A stretch of 64,000 nucleotides of DNA from Dyadobacter sp. CECT 9275 (GCF_907164905.1 NZ_CAJRAF010000002.1:2976001-3040000), one strand, 5' to 3'; positions 17,089-26,009 are shown, counted from the stretch's first letter. Numbers and translations are program-made. The notes: generated by a model not told the origin, from the letters alone.

Positions 17089-18567
17089 ATGAACATCCTG
17101 ATCTTTATCGGTAAGGTGAGCCTGTACTGGGTGCTTTTTTATGCCTGTTATCTCCTGTTCCTGCGGCGGCAAACCTTTTTTATCTGGAACCGTTTTTATC
17201 TGATCGCAGCACTCATTATTTCGTTTGCCCTTCCGTTTATCATTTACCCTGAGTCTGCACCAGCCCTGCCGGTCATTTACGAGATAACCAGCCAACCCTT
17301 TACTGTATCCACCGTCCAGGCAGAAACACCTTCACTGCTTACCCTGACCAATATGCTCTGGTTTGTTTATGCAATAGGAGCTGTGATCAGCGGTTTTAAG
17401 TTGTACCGCAGTATACGGCAACTCTCAGGTTTACTGCACGAGGGAGAACGCATTGAGCTGGAAGACTGCACGGTAATTTTAATAGATTCAGATCAGGTTG
17501 GTTCCTTTTCCTTCCTGAAATGGATCGTCATCAACAGGAGCGATTACGAAAATCATTTTGACGCTATACTACGGCATGAAATGATCCATGTCGGGCAGAA
17601 ACACAGTTATGATATTTTATGGATAGAATTTTTAAAAATTATATTCTGGTTTAACCCCATTCTGATCTTTTATAAAAACGCTATCCAGGAAGTACATGAA
17701 TACCTGGCCGATGAAGCGGCCCCCAACCGTGAAACCTATGCGATGTTTCTGGTTTCCTATGCCCTGAACGCCCCCATTGCTTCGCTGACGAATCATTTTT
17801 TCAAACCGTCCCAGATCAAAGCGAGGATCCGGATGATTTATAAAAACCGTTCCTCGAAATGGTTACTTAGTACCTACATGATCACGCTGTTATCTGTCGG
17901 CCTGATCGCCCTGGTGGTGGCTGGCTGCGAGCAGATCGTAGAGACGGAAACGCCCGCAGACAATGAAAAGAAAAGCAGCAAATTGAATGCCCGAGTTACC
18001 TCGCAACCCTCGCCCCAGAAGGTATTCACGGTGGTGGAAGAGCAACCCGAGTTCCCCGGTGGCATAAAAGCCATGTATGACTTCCTCGGCAGGAACGTTC
18101 ACTATCCTGAGGCGGCTGCAAAGGCCAATGTAAGCGGACGGGTTTTCCTCTCCTTTGTCGTTTCCGAAACAGGTGAAATAAGCGATATCCTGGTTCTGAA
18201 GGGAATCGGCTTTGGCTGCGACGAAGAGGCGGTGCGGGTATTGAAATCATTTCCAAAGTGGGTACCAGGCAAACAGGGAGGCCTGCCGGTGAATGTAAGG
18301 TACAATCTGCCCATTAACTTTGAGTTAACCGACGGCCAGCCAGAAATAGTCTCCAAACTGCCTGAAACCCGTGTTCAGATTACACAAAATGGTCCTGCAC
18401 CCATGTATGTTGTTAACGGCGTGATCATCACAGACACGCTTAGCCTGAAGAAAATTGATCCGGACAACATTCAGTTTATTAATGTCCGGAAAGGCGAGAG
18501 CGCCACTGAGGCGTACGGGGAAAAAGGCAAAAACGGAGTAATTGAAATTAAGACCACCTCTCTTTAA
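17089..18567 (+). CDS. M56 (BlaR1-like) metallopeptidase with C-terminal TonB and plug-like domains
   Basis: A 492-residue membrane sensor-protease. Transmembrane helices at about 1-60 and 85-105 precede the M56 catalytic domain with the HExxH zinc site (His163, Glu164, His167 in RHEMIH) and the downstream EVHEYLADE motif (about 201-209). A further helix lies near 265-285. Instead of a penicillin-binding sensor domain, the periplasmic part has a TonB C-terminal domain at about 312-422 (EEQPEFPGG, NVHYPEAA, PKWVPGKQGG). It then has a TonB-receptor-plug-like tail (VVNGVIITDTL ... EAYGEKGKNGVIEIKT). It probably senses the envelope state and inactivates the adjacent repressor. The architecture occurs in Bacteroidota; the function is unproven. 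Confidence 0.87.
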   Translation: MNILIFIGKVSLYWVLFYACYLLFLRRQTFFIWNRFYLIAALIISFALPFIIYPESAPALPVIYEITSQPFTVSTVQAETPSLLTLTNMLWFVYAIGAVISGFKLYRSIRQLSGLLHEGERIELEDCTVILIDSDQVGSFSFLKWIVINRSDYENHFDAILRHEMIHVGQKHSYDILWIEFLKIIFWFNPILIFYKNAIQEVHEYLADEAAPNRETYAMFLVSYALNAPIASLTNHFFKPSQIKARIRMIYKNRSSKWLLSTYMITLLSVGLIALVVAGCEQIVETETPADNEKKSSKLNARVTSQPSPQKVFTVVEEQPEFPGGIKAMYDFLGRNVHYPEAAAKANVSGRVFLSFVVSETGEISDILVLKGIGFGCDEEAVRVLKSFPKWVPGKQGGLPVNVRYNLPINFELTDGQPEIVSKLPETRVQITQNGPAPMYVVNGVIITDTLSLKKIDPDNIQFINVRKGESATEAYGEKGKNGVIEIKTTSL

Positions 18568-18571
18568 GTCA

Positions 18572-20620
18572 ATGGAATCACTCATTTACATTGCCAAAGT
18601 AAACCTGTTCTGGATTCTGTTTTATGGAAGCTACTGGCTGCTGTTCCGGAAACATACATTTTTTGTATGGAACAGGTTCTACCTCACCGGAACATTGTTA
18701 CTTTCCAGTATTCTGCCTCTGGTAGAATTTCCTGAAACGGAACTCCCTCCTTCGGCAAGGGTTGTCCCCGGCATCGTGTATGAGATATCCGCTGCACCTG
18801 TGGTACTCACATCAGGCCCGGCTGCAACTCCGGAAACAGATTGGTCACAGCTTGTCTGGATTTTATACTTTACCGGCTCCTGCCTGATGTTACTTCGTTT
18901 AATATATGGATTTTATCAAGTGAGAAGGCTGATCAGGCAGGGGGAATGCCTGAAGTTTGATGATTATTCCATCATTCTTTTACCGGAAGGAGAATCTGCC
19001 ATGAACAAAACCGGCTCTTTTTCATTTTTCAGATGGATGGTAATCAGTGATTATGACTACAAAAATCACCTGGATACTATTCTGAGACATGAATATATCC
19101 ATATCAGGCAATGGCATAGTATTGACATTATCCTGATCGAATTCCTGAAAGCAGGCTTCTGGTTCAACCCTGCGCTTTGGCTCTATAAACGTTCCATGCA
19201 GGAAGTCCACGAATTCCTGGCCGACGAACAGATTGCCAACCGGGAGCATTACGCCAAATTCCTCGTTTCCTACGCATTTAATGCACCGGTTCAGTCTGTT
19301 ACCAATCATTTTTTCAACTCGTCACTGCTTAAAAACCGGATCAAAATGATATACAAAAACAGAACATCCCGCTGGCTGCTGAGCAAATACCTGATGCTGA
19401 TTCCGATGACAGCCCTGGTCATCATCACTACCGCCGCCAGGAAAAAAAGTATTGCATTATTCCCCGATAAAAACGTTTCTTCTTCCAACCTTTTTAAAGA
19501 CAATACACTACCGTTATCCAACCCGCTTGAATTACTTTATCCTGAAAATCACGATGGAGAAAAGATAAGCATAAAAGGGCAGGTAACCGACGAAAAAGGT
19601 ACCGCGGTTCCGGATGCGATCGTTGTCGTCAAAAATGGCTCTCAGGGAACCGTTACCAATGTCAGTGGCGAATTTGAATTGAAAGACGTGCCAGTAGAGA
19701 GTGAGATAGTCGTGAGCCATGTTGGCTTCATAAATTCCGGATTCGTAGTGGAAAAATCCAGAACCAATTATAAAGTCAAATTACAGAAAAGCGAAAACCG
19801 GCTCTCTGAGGTTGTCGTGGTAGGATATCCATCCTCGGACTCCAAAAAAAGTATCCCTGACACTTCCGGCACTGCTTTTAAAGTAGTTGAACAAAATCCT
19901 GAATTTCCGGGAGGCGATGTAGAACTCATGAAATACATCGGCAAACACATCAGGTACCCCGCAGAAGCTTCCGTTGCAGGTGTGGAAGGAACGGTGCTGA
20001 TTTCATTTACCGTAAACCCGAATGGGGATATACGTAAGCCAACCATCGTAAAAGGTTTAGGATATGGCATTGATGACGAAGCCACCAGAATGGTCTTGAA
20101 TATGCCCAGATGGACACCGGCCCGGCAAAATGGGAAAGCTTTATCCGTAGATTATACTTTACCCATCAAATTCCAGCTTAACCATGGAGATATAAATAAT
20201 ATAAAGGAAAAACAACAAGGCTACTTTCAAAAGCCTGAAATGCCTGATGGAGTCAGGATCAATGACCTTGGGGGCGGAAGTAAGGTGGACAATGTTCTGT
20301 TTATCGTTGACGGTGTAAAAATGAAGGAACGAGGCCTGACAGGGCTTCCAAAATTGAACCCGGACGAAATTGAAAGCATTGCCGTATTAAAAGACCAAAG
20401 CGCACTTGCCGTATATGGTGAAGAAGGCAAAAATGGTGTAATTTTGGTCCGGACAAAAAAAATTAAGGAAACGACCAAACCTGCTCAGCAAAAAACACCG
20501 GCAACGGGAGGGAAATTCTATAATTACAAATATCCTTTTGACAACAATTCCTCGCAAGACCTGAGTGAAAAAACTGTTCTCGGTTACAGAATTCCCTCGG
20601 AAAAAAATCCTAAAAATTGA
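18572..20620 (+). CDS. M56 metallopeptidase with carboxypeptidase-regulatory-like, TonB and plug-like domains
   Basis: Paralogue of the preceding gene, about 682 residues (start ATG 18572, 4 bp after the previous stop). The membrane and protease part is conserved: HEYIH with His173, Glu174, His177, and EVHEFLADE at about 211-219. The periplasmic part is longer. A CarboxypepD_reg-like beta-sandwich at about 330-410 (KGQVTDEKGTAVPDA ... VVVGYPS) resembles the N-terminus of SusC proteins. It is followed by a TonB C-terminal domain at about 438-535 (EQNPEFPGG) and a SusC-plug-like signature at about 575-632 (IESIAVLKDQSALAVYG, then NGVILVRTKK). The tandem duplication with diverged sensor parts suggests two inputs to one repressor, or a hetero-oligomer. 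Confidence 0.86.
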   Translation: MESLIYIAKVNLFWILFYGSYWLLFRKHTFFVWNRFYLTGTLLLSSILPLVEFPETELPPSARVVPGIVYEISAAPVVLTSGPAATPETDWSQLVWILYFTGSCLMLLRLIYGFYQVRRLIRQGECLKFDDYSIILLPEGESAMNKTGSFSFFRWMVISDYDYKNHLDTILRHEYIHIRQWHSIDIILIEFLKAGFWFNPALWLYKRSMQEVHEFLADEQIANREHYAKFLVSYAFNAPVQSVTNHFFNSSLLKNRIKMIYKNRTSRWLLSKYLMLIPMTALVIITTAARKKSIALFPDKNVSSSNLFKDNTLPLSNPLELLYPENHDGEKISIKGQVTDEKGTAVPDAIVVVKNGSQGTVTNVSGEFELKDVPVESEIVVSHVGFINSGFVVEKSRTNYKVKLQKSENRLSEVVVVGYPSSDSKKSIPDTSGTAFKVVEQNPEFPGGDVELMKYIGKHIRYPAEASVAGVEGTVLISFTVNPNGDIRKPTIVKGLGYGIDDEATRMVLNMPRWTPARQNGKALSVDYTLPIKFQLNHGDINNIKEKQQGYFQKPEMPDGVRINDLGGGSKVDNVLFIVDGVKMKERGLTGLPKLNPDEIESIAVLKDQSALAVYGEEGKNGVILVRTKKIKETTKPAQQKTPATGGKFYNYKYPFDNNSSQDLSEKTVLGYRIPSEKNPKN

Positions 20621-21672
20621 CGCAGCCAATTCAAAAACCACGCCACAAAGTTGCCATCATTGGAGGCGGACATATTGCGGAGCAAAACCATATTCCCGCT
20701 TTACAGAAGTTATCACATCGTACGGAGATCATTGCCATCTGCAGCCGCGATAAAAGCAAAGCACGTTTGCTTGCCGATAAGTTTGCTATCCCTTTTGCCT
20801 ATGATAATACAGAGGAGCTGTTTTCCAGCAGCAGGCCGGATATCATTATCAACTGTACGGCAAACAATCTTCATTATCCATTTACCATGCAGGCGCTTGA
20901 AAACGGCTGTCATGTTTTATGTGAAAAACCACCTGCCATGCGTGCCTTAGAAGCCCGAGAAATGGCAGATACCGCTGAAAAATACGGCAAGACCCTCGCT
21001 TATAATTTCCAGCGCCGCCAAACACAGGAATATCAGTTACTGCAAAAATGCCAGCAGGAAGGCAAACTTGGTGAGATATACCATGTCAAAGCCAATTTCC
21101 TGAGACGGCGCGGGATACCTGGCTGGGGAAATTTCACCAACAGGGAAATACAGGGAGGAGGCGCGCTTATTGACCTGGGTGTGCATGTGCTGGACCTGGC
21201 GATGGGATTGATGAATTACGAAAAGCCCGATCGTATTGTGGCCAATACCTACAACTTCCTGGGCAAAGCTGGCGGCAAAGGATTGCTAGGTGCATGGGAT
21301 CCGGCTAAATTTGAGGTAGAAGATGCCTGTTTTGCCTATCTTTCCTTTCCTGGAAAAGCTTCCATCATGCTTTCTGCTTCCTTTGCGCTGAATACGCAAG
21401 AGGCTAAAAACATCAATCTTGAAGTATTCGGTACACAGGCCGGCGCGGTGCTGCATCCTTTTTCCTTACATACCGAATTCGCCGGAGAACTGGCGGACGT
21501 CCATTTCCCGTTCCTGGAAGATGAAAACATACAACTGAAAAACACCATTGCCTTTCTGGATGCTTGTGACGGACAAGTATCAAATATCTGCTCAGCCCGG
21601 GAAGGTGCCGTTTTACAGGAGATAGTTGAAAACATCTATCAGAGTGCAGGTATGTTTGGTCAGAAAATGTAG
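20617..21672 (+). CDS. Gfo/Idh/MocA family NAD(P)-dependent oxidoreductase
   Basis: A 351-residue sugar dehydrogenase-like protein. The N-terminal Rossmann fold is marked by VAIIGGGHIAEQNHIPAL. The cofactor/substrate motif LCEKPPAM lies near residues 108-115, and the C-terminal beta-sheet domain begins near 125 with GGALIDLGVHVLDLAM as the family substrate signature. The start is TTG 20617, overlapping the upstream TGA (TTGA); no ATG lies before the glycine-rich loop, so a coupled TTG start is accepted. The substrate is unknown. Whether it belongs functionally with the M56 genes is doubtful; it may simply share their transcript. Confidence 0.85.
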   Translation: MTQPIQKPRHKVAIIGGGHIAEQNHIPALQKLSHRTEIIAICSRDKSKARLLADKFAIPFAYDNTEELFSSSRPDIIINCTANNLHYPFTMQALENGCHVLCEKPPAMRALEAREMADTAEKYGKTLAYNFQRRQTQEYQLLQKCQQEGKLGEIYHVKANFLRRRGIPGWGNFTNREIQGGGALIDLGVHVLDLAMGLMNYEKPDRIVANTYNFLGKAGGKGLLGAWDPAKFEVEDACFAYLSFPGKASIMLSASFALNTQEAKNINLEVFGTQAGAVLHPFSLHTEFAGELADVHFPFLEDENIQLKNTIAFLDACDGQVSNICSAREGAVLQEIVENIYQSAGMFGQKM

Positions 21673-21693
21673 TAACCAGACAGATAAAAAAGC

Positions 21694-21724
21694 TGTGCCC
21701 TGAGAGCAAGCATCCCAGGGCACA
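21694..21724. terminator. Terminator hairpin between convergent genes
   Basis: The perfect 9-bp stem TGTGCCCTG/CAGGGCACA has a 13-base loop. It lies 21 bp after the oxidoreductase stop, upstream of ATTTTTT. Confidence 0.75.
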
Positions 21725-21771
21725 AACTTAATTTTTTCTCCGTCCTACCTCCTCCCGTTCCTCCACCTGCC

Positions 21772-22164
21772 CTATTTGGCAGTAGCCATCACCATTTTAA
21801 TATCCTGCTTGGCACCTACCTGCAGGACATCTACCAGATCCTGCACTGCCAGATTTTTGTCAACCCGCAGTACTACCGTCCTGTCTTCCACGCCTGCAAA
21901 AATGGTCTGAAGCTCGGTTTCAAGGCGTTCAAAAGGGATGGGTTCCTTGTCAATATAATAAACCTTGTGTTCATCAATGGAAAGGGTAATCTGCTTTTTA
22001 TACATCTGCTGCGTAGCCGAAGCTTTTGGCAGCATCAGTTTGATCACGTTCGGATTGGACATCGTGGAGATGATCAGGAAGAAAAGCAGCAGGAAAAACA
22101 TAATATCGTTAAGGGAGTGTGTAAACACCTCCGGGGCGAACCTGGCCTTACGACGTATTTTCAT
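21772..22164 (-). CDS. exbD: ExbD/TolR biopolymer transport protein
   Basis: A 130-residue component of a proton-driven energy transducer. The N-terminus is short and basic (KIRRKARFAPEVFTHSLNDI). A single transmembrane helix follows (MFFLLLFFLIISTM) with an upstream Asn-Asp pair; the conserved proton-carrying Asp of ExbD is the Asp in SLNDIMFFLL. The periplasmic domain is about 85 residues (ITLSIDEHKVYYIDKE ... VVLRVDKNLAVQDLVDVL). It lies 62 bp downstream of exbB on the same strand. The complex would energise TonB for SusC-type receptors. No tonB gene lies next to it. Confidence 0.92.
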   Translation of the reverse strand: MKIRRKARFAPEVFTHSLNDIMFFLLLFFLIISTMSNPNVIKLMLPKASATQQMYKKQITLSIDEHKVYYIDKEPIPFERLETELQTIFAGVEDRTVVLRVDKNLAVQDLVDVLQVGAKQDIKMVMATAK

Positions 22165-22227
22165 ATACTAATATGCAATAAGTGAATGATTGATGAGCAA
22201 CAAGGTTAGTCGCTCGTTCCTGGTACC

Positions 22228-22908
22228 TTACTTGGATGTTACCGGCTTCTGCAGTACATCGATAAAGTCCGAGGCGGCCATTTGCAAACGAAGTGCAAAA
22301 CGGTCAATTTTCATGTTCAGGAGGTGATAACCTGCATACGCAATCAAACCGAGTATCAGACCACTCCCCGAGGTAATCATTTTTTCATACATACCGCCCG
22401 CAATGGTACTGATATTGAAGTCATTGGAAACAGATATGTCGTAGAAAATCCGGATGATACCGGCAATAGTACCCACAAAACCAAGCATCGGTGCAATACC
22501 TGCAATCACCCCCAGATAAGGCAGGTTCCCTTCCATCCGTTGAATTTCGATCTGACTTGCATTTTCAATGCTGGTCTCGATATCCTTGATCGGATAACCG
22601 ATGCGCCCTATTGCCCTTTCAAAAATTCTTCCCGCTGCATTACGCTGATTGCGGCAAAGAGACTCTGCAGATTTCAGATTCCCCTGCTGAATAAAATCTT
22701 TCACGTTATCCACAAACTGACTTTCAATTTTGCCGTTGGCAGTGATGGCCAGAAACCGTTCAATAATCAAAAATAAGGTTACAAGAAACAATAGCCCCAG
22801 GGGGAACATTACCCATCCGCCTTTTCCAAGGAGGTCAATAAGAGAAAGCCCTTGGGTTGCCGCAGGGGCTACCAAAGTAGAGTCAGTAAGTGCTTGAAGA
22901 AGCATCAT
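22228..22908 (-). CDS. exbB: MotA/TolQ/ExbB proton channel protein
   Basis: A 226-residue inner-membrane protein with three transmembrane helices: GWVMFPLGLLFLVTLFLIIERFLAI near 30-55, then YLGVIAGIAPMLGFVGTIAGII and the last near 165-190 (GSGLILGLIAYAGYHLL). The conserved GTIAGI proline/glycine-rich pore motif is present. The start at 22908 (MMLLQALTD) fits the family; a longer frame from 23001 would start about seven bases after the predicted transcription start and adds a non-homologous stretch. It pairs with exbD downstream. Confidence 0.9.
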   Translation of the reverse strand: MMLLQALTDSTLVAPAATQGLSLIDLLGKGGWVMFPLGLLFLVTLFLIIERFLAITANGKIESQFVDNVKDFIQQGNLKSAESLCRNQRNAAGRIFERAIGRIGYPIKDIETSIENASQIEIQRMEGNLPYLGVIAGIAPMLGFVGTIAGIIRIFYDISVSNDFNISTIAGGMYEKMITSGSGLILGLIAYAGYHLLNMKIDRFALRLQMAASDFIDVLQKPVTSK

Positions 22909-23258
22909 ATTACAGGGTGAAAAGTGAAAAGTTAAGCTAGTGAAAAAGTGGTCACTTCCTATGAAAACGACTTTGAACATAAACGGAGCAAATTCCTCCA
23001 TATTGTTTAAAGGGCAAATATAGAAAAATTACTCTTTGCCTCCGTACCGTTTTAGTACCTTCACAAAAGAAGGATACCCAACTTTTAACAAAAGCACTTC
23101 TGATCCCCCTGAAATAATAAGAGCGATGCCCCGGTAAATAAATATTGACTTTTCTTATGACCGCGCGCAGTATTAAACCTTAATTAAAATACTTGAAAAT
23201 TGATTTTTGGGTTGTTTCTTTGTAAAAATTTGAGCGGAATCATATTAACCAATACGTA
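22909..23258. other. Divergent intergenic region, 350 bp
   Basis: Carries the exbB promoter on the minus strand (see 23015-23022). Upstream of the plus-strand DUF6787 gene, TTTCTTTG at 23215-23222 matches seven of eight -7 positions. No coding sequence or stable RNA was recognised. Confidence 0.5.
23015..23022 (-). promoter_or_regulatory. -7 promoter element of exbB-exbD
   Basis: Reads TATATTTG on the minus strand, a perfect TAnnTTTG. It implies a leader of about 100 bases before the exbB ATG at 22908 and helps decide that start. Confidence 0.5.
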
Positions 23259-23579
23259 ATGGAAAAAAATGCGCAGCCCTGGTTGGGAAAAATGCAGGAA
23301 AAATGGGGTTTGGAAACAACCAGGCAAGTTCTTTTGGTTCTGGCGGTTTTCAGCTTATCGGGCTCGTCGGTAGTCTGGCTCAGAAAAGGTTTGTTTCAGC
23401 TACTGGGATACGACGATCTTACACCGATGTGGCTGAAAACAGTTACGTATATCCTTTTCATTTTCCCTACCTACCAAAGCCTGCTTCTGATCTATGGCTT
23501 TCTGCTTGGCCAGTTTTCATTTTTCTGGGAAAAGGAAAAGAAAATGTTTCGCTGGATAGCAGCCAAATTCAAAAAATAG
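23259..23579 (+). CDS. Small membrane protein, DUF6787-like
   Basis: A 106-residue protein with two hydrophobic helices (about 24-40 and 57-90) flanked by basic residues. The pattern WLGKMQEKWGLETTRQVLLVLAVFSLSGSS, with a central FPTYQSLLLIYGFLLGQFSFFWEKEKKM, matches the conserved Bacteroidota family that I recall as DUF6787. The function is unknown. It is a single-gene unit with its own terminator. The family assignment is from memory of the motif. Confidence 0.72.
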   Translation: MEKNAQPWLGKMQEKWGLETTRQVLLVLAVFSLSGSSVVWLRKGLFQLLGYDDLTPMWLKTVTYILFIFPTYQSLLLIYGFLLGQFSFFWEKEKKMFRWIAAKFKK

Positions 23580-23606
23580 GAATCAATTAAAGTACAATAA
23601 TATACA

Positions 23607-23637
23607 GGGTGAGTTTCGCCGGAGCTCATCCTTTTTT
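23607..23637 (+). terminator. Rho-independent terminator of the DUF6787 gene
   Basis: The stem GGGTGAG/CTCATCC includes one G-T pair and is followed by a run of six T. It lies 27 bp after the stop codon. Confidence 0.65.
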
Positions 23638-23735
23638 GTTTCTATCTATAAAATAATCAGCGTTTTCTTCCGGATTTACATCCTGTGGCGTGACTGACTA
23701 CCTCTCCAATAGTCTAAACGAAAAAACGCTTCTAC

Positions 23736-24563
23736 ATGCTACCCGAAAACTTCAATTTCGATCTTATTAAAGCGCAGATCGTTGCTGCCATTGCGCAGTA
23801 TGGCGGCAAGATCCTCCTTGCCATTCTTGTCCTGATCATCGGGCGGTTTCTGATATCCAAAATCACACACCTGGTCAGCCAAGCCCTCGACAAGCGAAAA
23901 GTGGACCGTGACGTCCAGCCTTTCCTGAATTCATTGGTCAACGTGATGCTGAATATCATGCTGCTGCTCAGCATCGCAGGGATACTTGGCATTCAAACCA
24001 CTTCATTCGTAGCTGTTCTGGGCGCAGCCAGTTTGGCAGTCGGTTTTGCACTACAGGGCAGTCTGGCCAATTTTGCAGGCGGCGTGCTGATCCTCATTTT
24101 CAAACCATACCGTGTCGGCGACCTCATCAGTGCCCAAGGATTTACAGGCGTGGTGGAAGCCATTCAGATTTTTAATACCATCCTGGTTACGGTTGACAAC
24201 AAAACCATTATTCTGCCCAACGGGGCGCTTTCCACCTCACCTATTACCAATATATCAGGCAAAGGAAAGATCCGTGTGGATATGGTATTCGCTGCCGGAA
24301 GCCAGAATGGCGTCGATGCCATAAGGGCCGCGATCAGAAAGGTGGTTGACATCTGCCCCACCGCGCTCAAAAACGTTGAACACGATATCCTGGTAACCAA
24401 GCTGACAGAAAATGCTATTTTCTTTGATGTACGGGTATGGACACCCAGTGATACATTTTGGGATACCTATTATTATATAAATGAAGGTATCAGTAAGCAA
24501 TATGCGCTGGATGGTATTGGAGCACCACAGCCAGCCCTGCTGAATGTAGCACTTAAGCAATAA
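23736..24563 (+). CDS. mscS: Small-conductance mechanosensitive channel (MscS family)
   Basis: A 275-residue channel that releases solutes on hypo-osmotic shock. Three N-terminal transmembrane helices end in the pore-lining TM3, whose small-residue pattern is clear (LGAASLAVGFALQGSLANFAGG, given here in part: GFALQGSLANFAGG). This runs into the beta domain (PYRVGDLISAQGFTGVVE, then LPNGALSTSPITN) and the C-terminal alpha/beta vestibule. The length fits the E. coli MscS core. It is a single gene between two terminators. Confidence 0.93.
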   Translation: MLPENFNFDLIKAQIVAAIAQYGGKILLAILVLIIGRFLISKITHLVSQALDKRKVDRDVQPFLNSLVNVMLNIMLLLSIAGILGIQTTSFVAVLGAASLAVGFALQGSLANFAGGVLILIFKPYRVGDLISAQGFTGVVEAIQIFNTILVTVDNKTIILPNGALSTSPITNISGKGKIRVDMVFAAGSQNGVDAIRAAIRKVVDICPTALKNVEHDILVTKLTENAIFFDVRVWTPSDTFWDTYYYINEGISKQYALDGIGAPQPALLNVALKQ

Positions 24564-24595
24564 CTTTGGCAGGCATCTGATAAATGAATATTTAA

Positions 24596-24631
24596 AGGAG
24601 TACGGGATCAGCTTTCCCGTACTCCTCTTTT
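24596..24631 (+). terminator. Rho-independent terminator of mscS
   Basis: The perfect 12-bp stem AGGAGTACGGGA/TCCCGTACTCCT has a 7-base loop and is followed by CTTTTTATT. It ends only six bases before the ffh -7 element. Confidence 0.9.
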
Positions 24632-24636
24632 TATTG

Positions 24637-24644
24637 TACCTTTG
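24637..24644 (+). promoter_or_regulatory. -7 promoter element of ffh
   Basis: TACCTTTG is a perfect TAnnTTTG match, 43 bp before the ffh ATG and directly after the mscS terminator. Confidence 0.6.
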
Positions 24645-24686
24645 TGCATTATTTCAATTCAGGTTTAGAATCATTCATATTATTCC

Positions 24687-26009
24687 ATGTTTGAAAACTT
24701 ACAGGACAAGCTTAATAACGCCTTTCGTACCCTAAAAGGTAAAGATCGGATTTCAGATATAAACGTTGCGGCCACCACAAAGGAAGTGCGTAAGGCCTTG
24801 GTAGATGCGGACGTCAACTTTAAGGTGGCGAAGGAAATTACAGACCGTATCAAGGATAAAGCCCTGGACCGGAAGATTTTGATATCGGTTGAACCCGGGC
24901 AGATGTTCGTCAAGATCGTCCAGGAAGAGCTCACCGAACTCATGGGTGGCCAGGCCGAGGGCATCAATATCAAAGGCGACCCGGCTGTAATCCTTATTGC
25001 AGGTCTGCAGGGTTCGGGTAAAACCACTTTCTCCGGAAAACTTGCGCAACACCTAAAAAAACAAGGCCGACAGGTTTTGCTCACAGCTTGTGATGTATAC
25101 CGTCCTGCTGCGATAGACCAGCTTAAGGTTCTTGGAGAACAGGTAGGTGTGGAGGTATTTTCAGAACCTGAAAATAAAAATGCAGTAAGCATTGCCCAAA
25201 ATGCAGTGGCGCATGCTCGTAAAACGGGCAAAAAAATTGTGATTGTGGATACGGCCGGCCGTTTGGCTGTGGATGAAGTCATGATGCAGGAGGTTTCGGA
25301 TATTAAATCTTCGGTAAAACCATCCGAGATCCTTTTTGTAGTGGATTCCATGACCGGGCAGGATGCTGTGAATACCGCTAAAACCTTCAATGATCGCCTG
25401 AATTTCGACGGGGTGGTACTTACCAAGCTCGATGGCGATTCACGCGGCGGGGCAGCACTCTCTATCCGTCAGGTTGTTGAAAAACCCATCAAATTCATCA
25501 GTACGGGTGAAAAAATGGATGCACTCGACTCTTTCTATCCTGACCGTATGGCGAGCAGGATTTTGGGGATGGGTGACGTGATCTCCCTTGTTGAGCGTGC
25601 ACAGCAAGCTTTTGACGAAGACGAAGCAAAACGCATCAATGCTAAGATGCGCCAGAATAAATTTGATTTTGATGACTTCCTGGGGCAGCTTCAGCAAATC
25701 AAAAAAATGGGTAATGTGAAAGATCTGATTGGCATGATACCCGGAATGGGCAGTGCGATGAAAGACATGAATATTGATAACGAGTCGTTTAAGCCAATTG
25801 AAGCAATTATCCAGTCGATGACCAAGAAGGAGAGGGAAAATCCCGACATCATTGACGGGAGCCGCAAAAAACGGATCGCAACGGGAAGCGGAACATCTGT
25901 TTTGCAGGTCAACAACCTGATCAAACAATTTGATGAAATGCGGAAAATGATGCGCAAGATGAACACCATGCAAGCTGCGGGGAAGTTGGGCAAAGCATTG
26001 AAAAGATAG
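24687..26009 (+). CDS. ffh: Signal recognition particle protein Ffh
   Basis: GTPase that binds signal sequences of nascent membrane proteins with 4.5S RNA and docks to FtsY. The N domain helices span about 1-85. The GTPase has Walker A GLQGSGKTTFSGK near 108-120, the ACDVYRPAAIDQL insertion, DTAGRLAVDE near 189-198 and TKLDGDSRGGA near 246-256. The methionine-rich M domain follows from about residue 300 (IPGMGSAMKDMN, EMRKMMRKMNTM). 440 residues is normal. Neither FtsY nor 4.5S RNA was recognised in the window. Confidence 0.97.
   Translation: MFENLQDKLNNAFRTLKGKDRISDINVAATTKEVRKALVDADVNFKVAKEITDRIKDKALDRKILISVEPGQMFVKIVQEELTELMGGQAEGINIKGDPAVILIAGLQGSGKTTFSGKLAQHLKKQGRQVLLTACDVYRPAAIDQLKVLGEQVGVEVFSEPENKNAVSIAQNAVAHARKTGKKIVIVDTAGRLAVDEVMMQEVSDIKSSVKPSEILFVVDSMTGQDAVNTAKTFNDRLNFDGVVLTKLDGDSRGGAALSIRQVVEKPIKFISTGEKMDALDSFYPDRMASRILGMGDVISLVERAQQAFDEDEAKRINAKMRQNKFDFDDFLGQLQQIKKMGNVKDLIGMIPGMGSAMKDMNIDNESFKPIEAIIQSMTKKERENPDIIDGSRKKRIATGSGTSVLQVNNLIKQFDEMRKMMRKMNTMQAAGKLGKALKR

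Noticed and set aside
22909..23001. Longer ExbB with 31 extra residues
   Set aside because: Its ATG would lie about seven bases after the predicted transcription start and the extra residues do not resemble the family.
24680..25426. A 248-codon minus-strand frame opposite ffh
   Set aside because: Antisense to conserved Ffh GTPase motifs; its serine/threonine/arginine-rich composition is typical of a shadow frame.
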